64,000 nt of DNA, taken from assembly GCF_904848665.1 (NCBI RefSeq), contig NZ_CAJHCQ010000001.1:841302-905301 (forward strand), given 5' to 3'. Both the position numbers and the translations under genes were made by a program. Below are positions 61,721 to 64,000 of the stretch, in pieces (position 1 is the first letter of the stretch; each line of letters begins with the position of its first letter). The notes beneath the pieces are model-generated. The model saw only the letters and a list, made by a program, of their open reading frames with translations. It made no database searches and had not been told where the DNA came from. This DNA comes from Paraburkholderia hiiakae (GTDB lineage Bacteria; Pseudomonadota; Gammaproteobacteria; Burkholderiales; Burkholderiaceae).

Positions 61721-62855
61721 CCCGTAAGCCTTCCTGGCTCATGCTTCCGCCCTCTCGAACGCTCAAGGCACTACGTCGGCACGCGCCAGGAAGAACAATT
61801 CGCTTCCATCTTTCGACTGCGATGTCGATCAGGGCCGCCAAAACGCAGACGCAGAACCTACCTTTACGTGAGTAAGTCCGTCGATCGACGCGTCTCTCGG
61901 GGTTCGGTCTTTACGTAGGCTTGCTAGCCAGCTCGACGGGGTTGGAAAGACACTCCAGTCACTACTCCTCGCAGACAACCTTGAAGAGATGTGAAATGAG
62001 CGCGAGGCGGCGGACAACGGTCGCCGGACTATGGTTTTGGGTGCAAACTTTTTTGCAGCTGTCGAGCACATGAATCGTCGTCAACCGATCCATCTGCAGA
62101 CAGGGGCAGCTCTATTGCCAACCCCGTAAGACGGCAAATGCTCATCGAGCGGCGCTTTCAGAACAGCTACGCTCGTCTCTGCCTATCCATTGATCAACGT
62201 TAAGCGGCTCATGCCGTAATTTTTTCGCCCTTGCAGCACGGTTCATTTAGCGGCTCTGGGCGTACGCAGATGCGTAGCGAACCATGGGTCAACACGACCA
62301 GTCTCGTAGATGGCGCCCAAAACCGGCGCGTACCTATCCTGCAATACCTCAATTTCCCTCTATCTTCATCGTGCAATTTGAAACGTTTGCGTAAGCGGCG
62401 CCAAACGCTACCGAACTGGCGTAGCACGAGATCGCGGGTCTGTTGGAAAGACCGTCGTTTAGTCTGTCTTCGGTCGTTAGATTCAGCGCAGTAGTGCAAG
62501 GAATAGGGGGAAGCCCGCGAAGACTGATTGCCACAAATGAAAAGCTGGATCACAAACGAATTCGACAGGACAGCCATCCGCGATTACGTTCTGCGCGATC
62601 CAATGCTGCATATTCGCTCGATGGCTAAACCGGCTCGTCGAAGTCCACGAGTAGCGCTGCCACAATGCATGTCCTGAAATCCAACGCGGCTCCTCCACCA
62701 CTGACCGGAAAAATGCCGTGTTCCGATGCGTCTCGTGGCCGTCCAATGCGCGCCGCAGGCGTCCACATCCCGCATGAGTATGGCGTTGACGGGCTAACCA
62801 ATGGCATGCAGGATCGTTAGAAACACCCGATCGCCCAATGGAAACGGAGGCCACC
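61721..62855. other. Gene-poor decayed stretch
   Basis: About 1.1 kb without a convincing gene. Frames on both strands of 60-120 codons are short and unlike known families. Given the dead recombinase beside it and the truncated integrase further right, this is most likely debris of older insertions. Confidence 0.35.
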
Positions 62856-63314
62856 ATGCCTGCACCGAAGATGTACACGAAAGCCCAATGGGATGAGTTC
62901 GTACGGTTGCTCGATGCATTACCGGAAAAACCTCCGTCGGAGCAGCGCATCACCGTGCGAGATGCAATGCCAAACGTGCGCGTCCACATCGATGCGGCTC
63001 GCGCCAAAGGCTATTCGGTCGAGCAACTGATAGATCAGGCAAAGCGGGCAGGTATCGACGTAACGGCCAGTGCACTCCGATACGCACTGCAGGAAGCGAA
63101 GAGGCGAAGGGGTACCACTCGTCGAATGGATGGCACATCCGGCGCTCGCAACCGCACGAATACTTCCCACAATCAATCAGCTAAGCCCGCGGCTGGTCAG
63201 CAAACCCGCCTCGCATCCCAGTCGAAGACGGAGCGCGAAAACCGCAAACCCGGCTCGATGGTCATCCAGGATGCGTTCAGCTTCCAAATCAGACCTGATA
63301 CTGAAGACCTTTGA
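62856..63314 (+). CDS. Unrecognised 152-aa mobile-element-type protein
   Basis: ATG 62856 has GGAGG 5 nt upstream, better than the ATG at 62838. The N-terminal ~90 residues form a compact helical part: YTKAQWDEFVRLLDALPEKP, VRDAMPNVRVHIDAARAKGY and a likely helix-turn-helix (EQLIDQAKRAGIDVTASALR). The tail is polar and disordered. The style recalls small DNA-binding or mobilisation accessory proteins (TraK/MobC-like) of integrative elements, but I cannot assign it. Confidence 0.65.
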   Translation: MPAPKMYTKAQWDEFVRLLDALPEKPPSEQRITVRDAMPNVRVHIDAARAKGYSVEQLIDQAKRAGIDVTASALRYALQEAKRRRGTTRRMDGTSGARNRTNTSHNQSAKPAAGQQTRLASQSKTERENRKPGSMVIQDAFSFQIRPDTEDL

Positions 63315-63553
63315 ACCTGACGGCGATGCAATCGAATCAGCAACATAGACGCCATCACAACGCATCCAAACGTGATCCGACGAAGCAAGAGCACTGCGCG
63401 AATCGGCCAGTAGATGGCGGGGAGCCAATAAAACATCTATATTTCTGCGCACTCGCCTGGTCCGTCGATTGCACATCGCCTTTCAACGGTATTGCGCGGT
63501 ATATAGCATCACGCGGCACGGCCGCCGAAAAGCCCGACTAGGGACTCGGCACA
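63315..63553. other. Short intergenic gap
   Basis: Nothing recognised between the small gene and the integrase remnant. Confidence 0.3.
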
Positions 63554-63889
63554 TTAGGACCCTTCCCTCAAAAAATCTCGCTGCCGGATCGGCACGACCT
63601 CCGCCCCTGCTTTTAGTCGATCCAAGTAATCAGCCCATGCCTGCATCATCGCGACCCGGTCGTCAATGAAACGTGTCCTGTTGTAGGCGCCGCCGAGTGA
63701 GTCGGGAACTCGATGGGCGAGTTGGTGCTCGATGACTTCGGCCGGAAAGCGGAGCCGCTCATGCAGGATGGTCCGGGCCATGGCCCGAAATCCATGGCCG
63801 GTAATTTCGGTTTTCGTGTCGAAGCCCAGCCGCTGGAGCGCGGCATTGATCGCCGCGCCACTCATAGGCTTTCTGCGGTCCCGACCCGT
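63554..63889 (-). pseudogene. int: P4-type integrase, N-terminal part removed by an IS insertion
   Basis: The C-terminal ~110 residues of a P4-like tyrosine integrase: RRKPMSGAAINAALQRLGF, TEITGHGFRAMARTIL (HxxR), FPAEVIEHQLAH, SLGGAYNRTRF with the nucleophilic Tyr, and MMQAWADYLDRLKAG. The domain with the first catalytic Arg and the whole N-terminus should follow upstream but are replaced at 63890 by foreign repeats. An open frame continues to 63991 only by chance. P4-type integrases usually insert into tRNA 3' ends, in line with the remnant at 50850. Confidence 0.85.
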
Positions 63890-64000
63890 TGTCACTGACC
63901 GGCATATTCGAGCCATTCCGGGATCGGCGTAATCGAGCCACCGGATGATCGGCGCAATCGGGCCACTCGATGATCGGCGTATTGGAGCCACCGCAGGATC
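63890..64000 (+). mobile_element. End of an IS21-like insertion sequence (continues outside window)
   Basis: From TGTCACTGACC at 63890 the sequence changes abruptly into tandem 25-bp units and the integrase homology stops. A TGT-type terminus followed by multiple copies of a GGCG-A-TCGAGCCACC-like unit is typical of IS21-family ends, where they are transposase-binding sites. No transposase gene lies within the window, so the family is inferred from the end structure only. Confidence 0.55.
63901..64000 (+). repeat. Four contiguous 25-bp imperfect repeats
   Basis: Units begin at 63901, 63926, 63951 and 63976, each exactly 25 bp, with consensus near GGCGTAATCGAGCCACCGGA then TGATC. Differences are scattered. 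The fourth unit ends on the last base of the window, so more copies may follow. Confidence 0.9.

Noticed and set aside
62483..63007. A 174-codon minus-strand frame
   Set aside because: Antisense to the better supported gene at 62856 and without recognisable domain.
63901..64000. CRISPR array
   Set aside because: The 25-bp units are directly contiguous, with no spacers between them, and they start at an IS-like terminus.

Overview
The window looks like a chromosome segment of a Burkholderiaceae bacterium, most likely Paraburkholderia, Caballeronia or a close relative. The grounds are very high GC with strong C/G third positions, a DUF3141-pta-ackA cluster, a KirBac-type potassium channel, a DUF4148 protein, a Burkholderia-type trimeric porin and a fused 2-oxoacid:ferredoxin oxidoreductase. 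The species cannot be fixed by eye.

Positions 1-50.2 kb are core-like. From left to right: a PhaC-like DUF3141 protein divergent from phosphotransacetylase and acetate kinase (acyl-CoA to acyl-phosphate to acid, with ATP formation). Then an alpha/beta hydrolase, a GhrA-type reductase and a tight run of HMG-CoA lyase, YbaK, DUF1289, MaoC and metallo-hydrolase genes (7.3-10.5 kb). Next come a DUF445 membrane protein, an EamA exporter divergent from an Lrp regulator, a fluoroacetate-dehalogenase-like enzyme, a nitronate monooxygenase and a LysR-porin pair. From 19.7 kb: an SBF transporter, an EAL-GGDEF protein, a LacI-regulated sugar epimerase/PfkB kinase cassette, a KirBac channel and the oxidoreductase. 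Then CutC, an EAL protein, a CPA1 antiporter, a uracil permease, DUF2239 and a membrane diguanylate cyclase. From 41.5 kb: a bufABC (bufferin copper-peptide) operon, a DUF4148 secreted protein, and a GntR-ABC transporter-gamma-glutamyltransferase operon for gamma-glutamyl compounds.

From about 50.2 kb the character changes. A frameshifted SymE toxin gene is followed by a strong terminator and a degenerate tRNA-like 3' end, the likely left boundary of an integrated island. Inside the island base composition is visibly less GC-rich. Two defence-type operons lie head to tail. Operon 1 (51.66-58.02 kb) is RHH regulator, Vsr endonuclease, cytosine-5 methyltransferase, GHKL/MORC-like ATPase, Mrr-nuclease/SF2-helicase fusion and an unrecognised 178-aa protein. 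Operon 2 (58.23-61.49 kb) is a DUF262 protein, a DUF3696/AAA15 ATPase and an unrecognised 318-aa protein, a layout resembling Menshen-type systems. The rest is decayed: a frameshifted tyrosine recombinase (61.5-61.7 kb), a small orphan gene, and the C-terminal part of a P4-type integrase cut by the end of an IS21-like element with four perfectly phased 25-bp repeats (63.9-64.0 kb).

The best candidates for something new are operon 1, where methylation, mismatch nicking, a MORC-type ATPase and a nuclease-helicase are translationally linked, the two orphan proteins ending each defence operon, and a nested palindromic element in front of the oxidoreductase gene.
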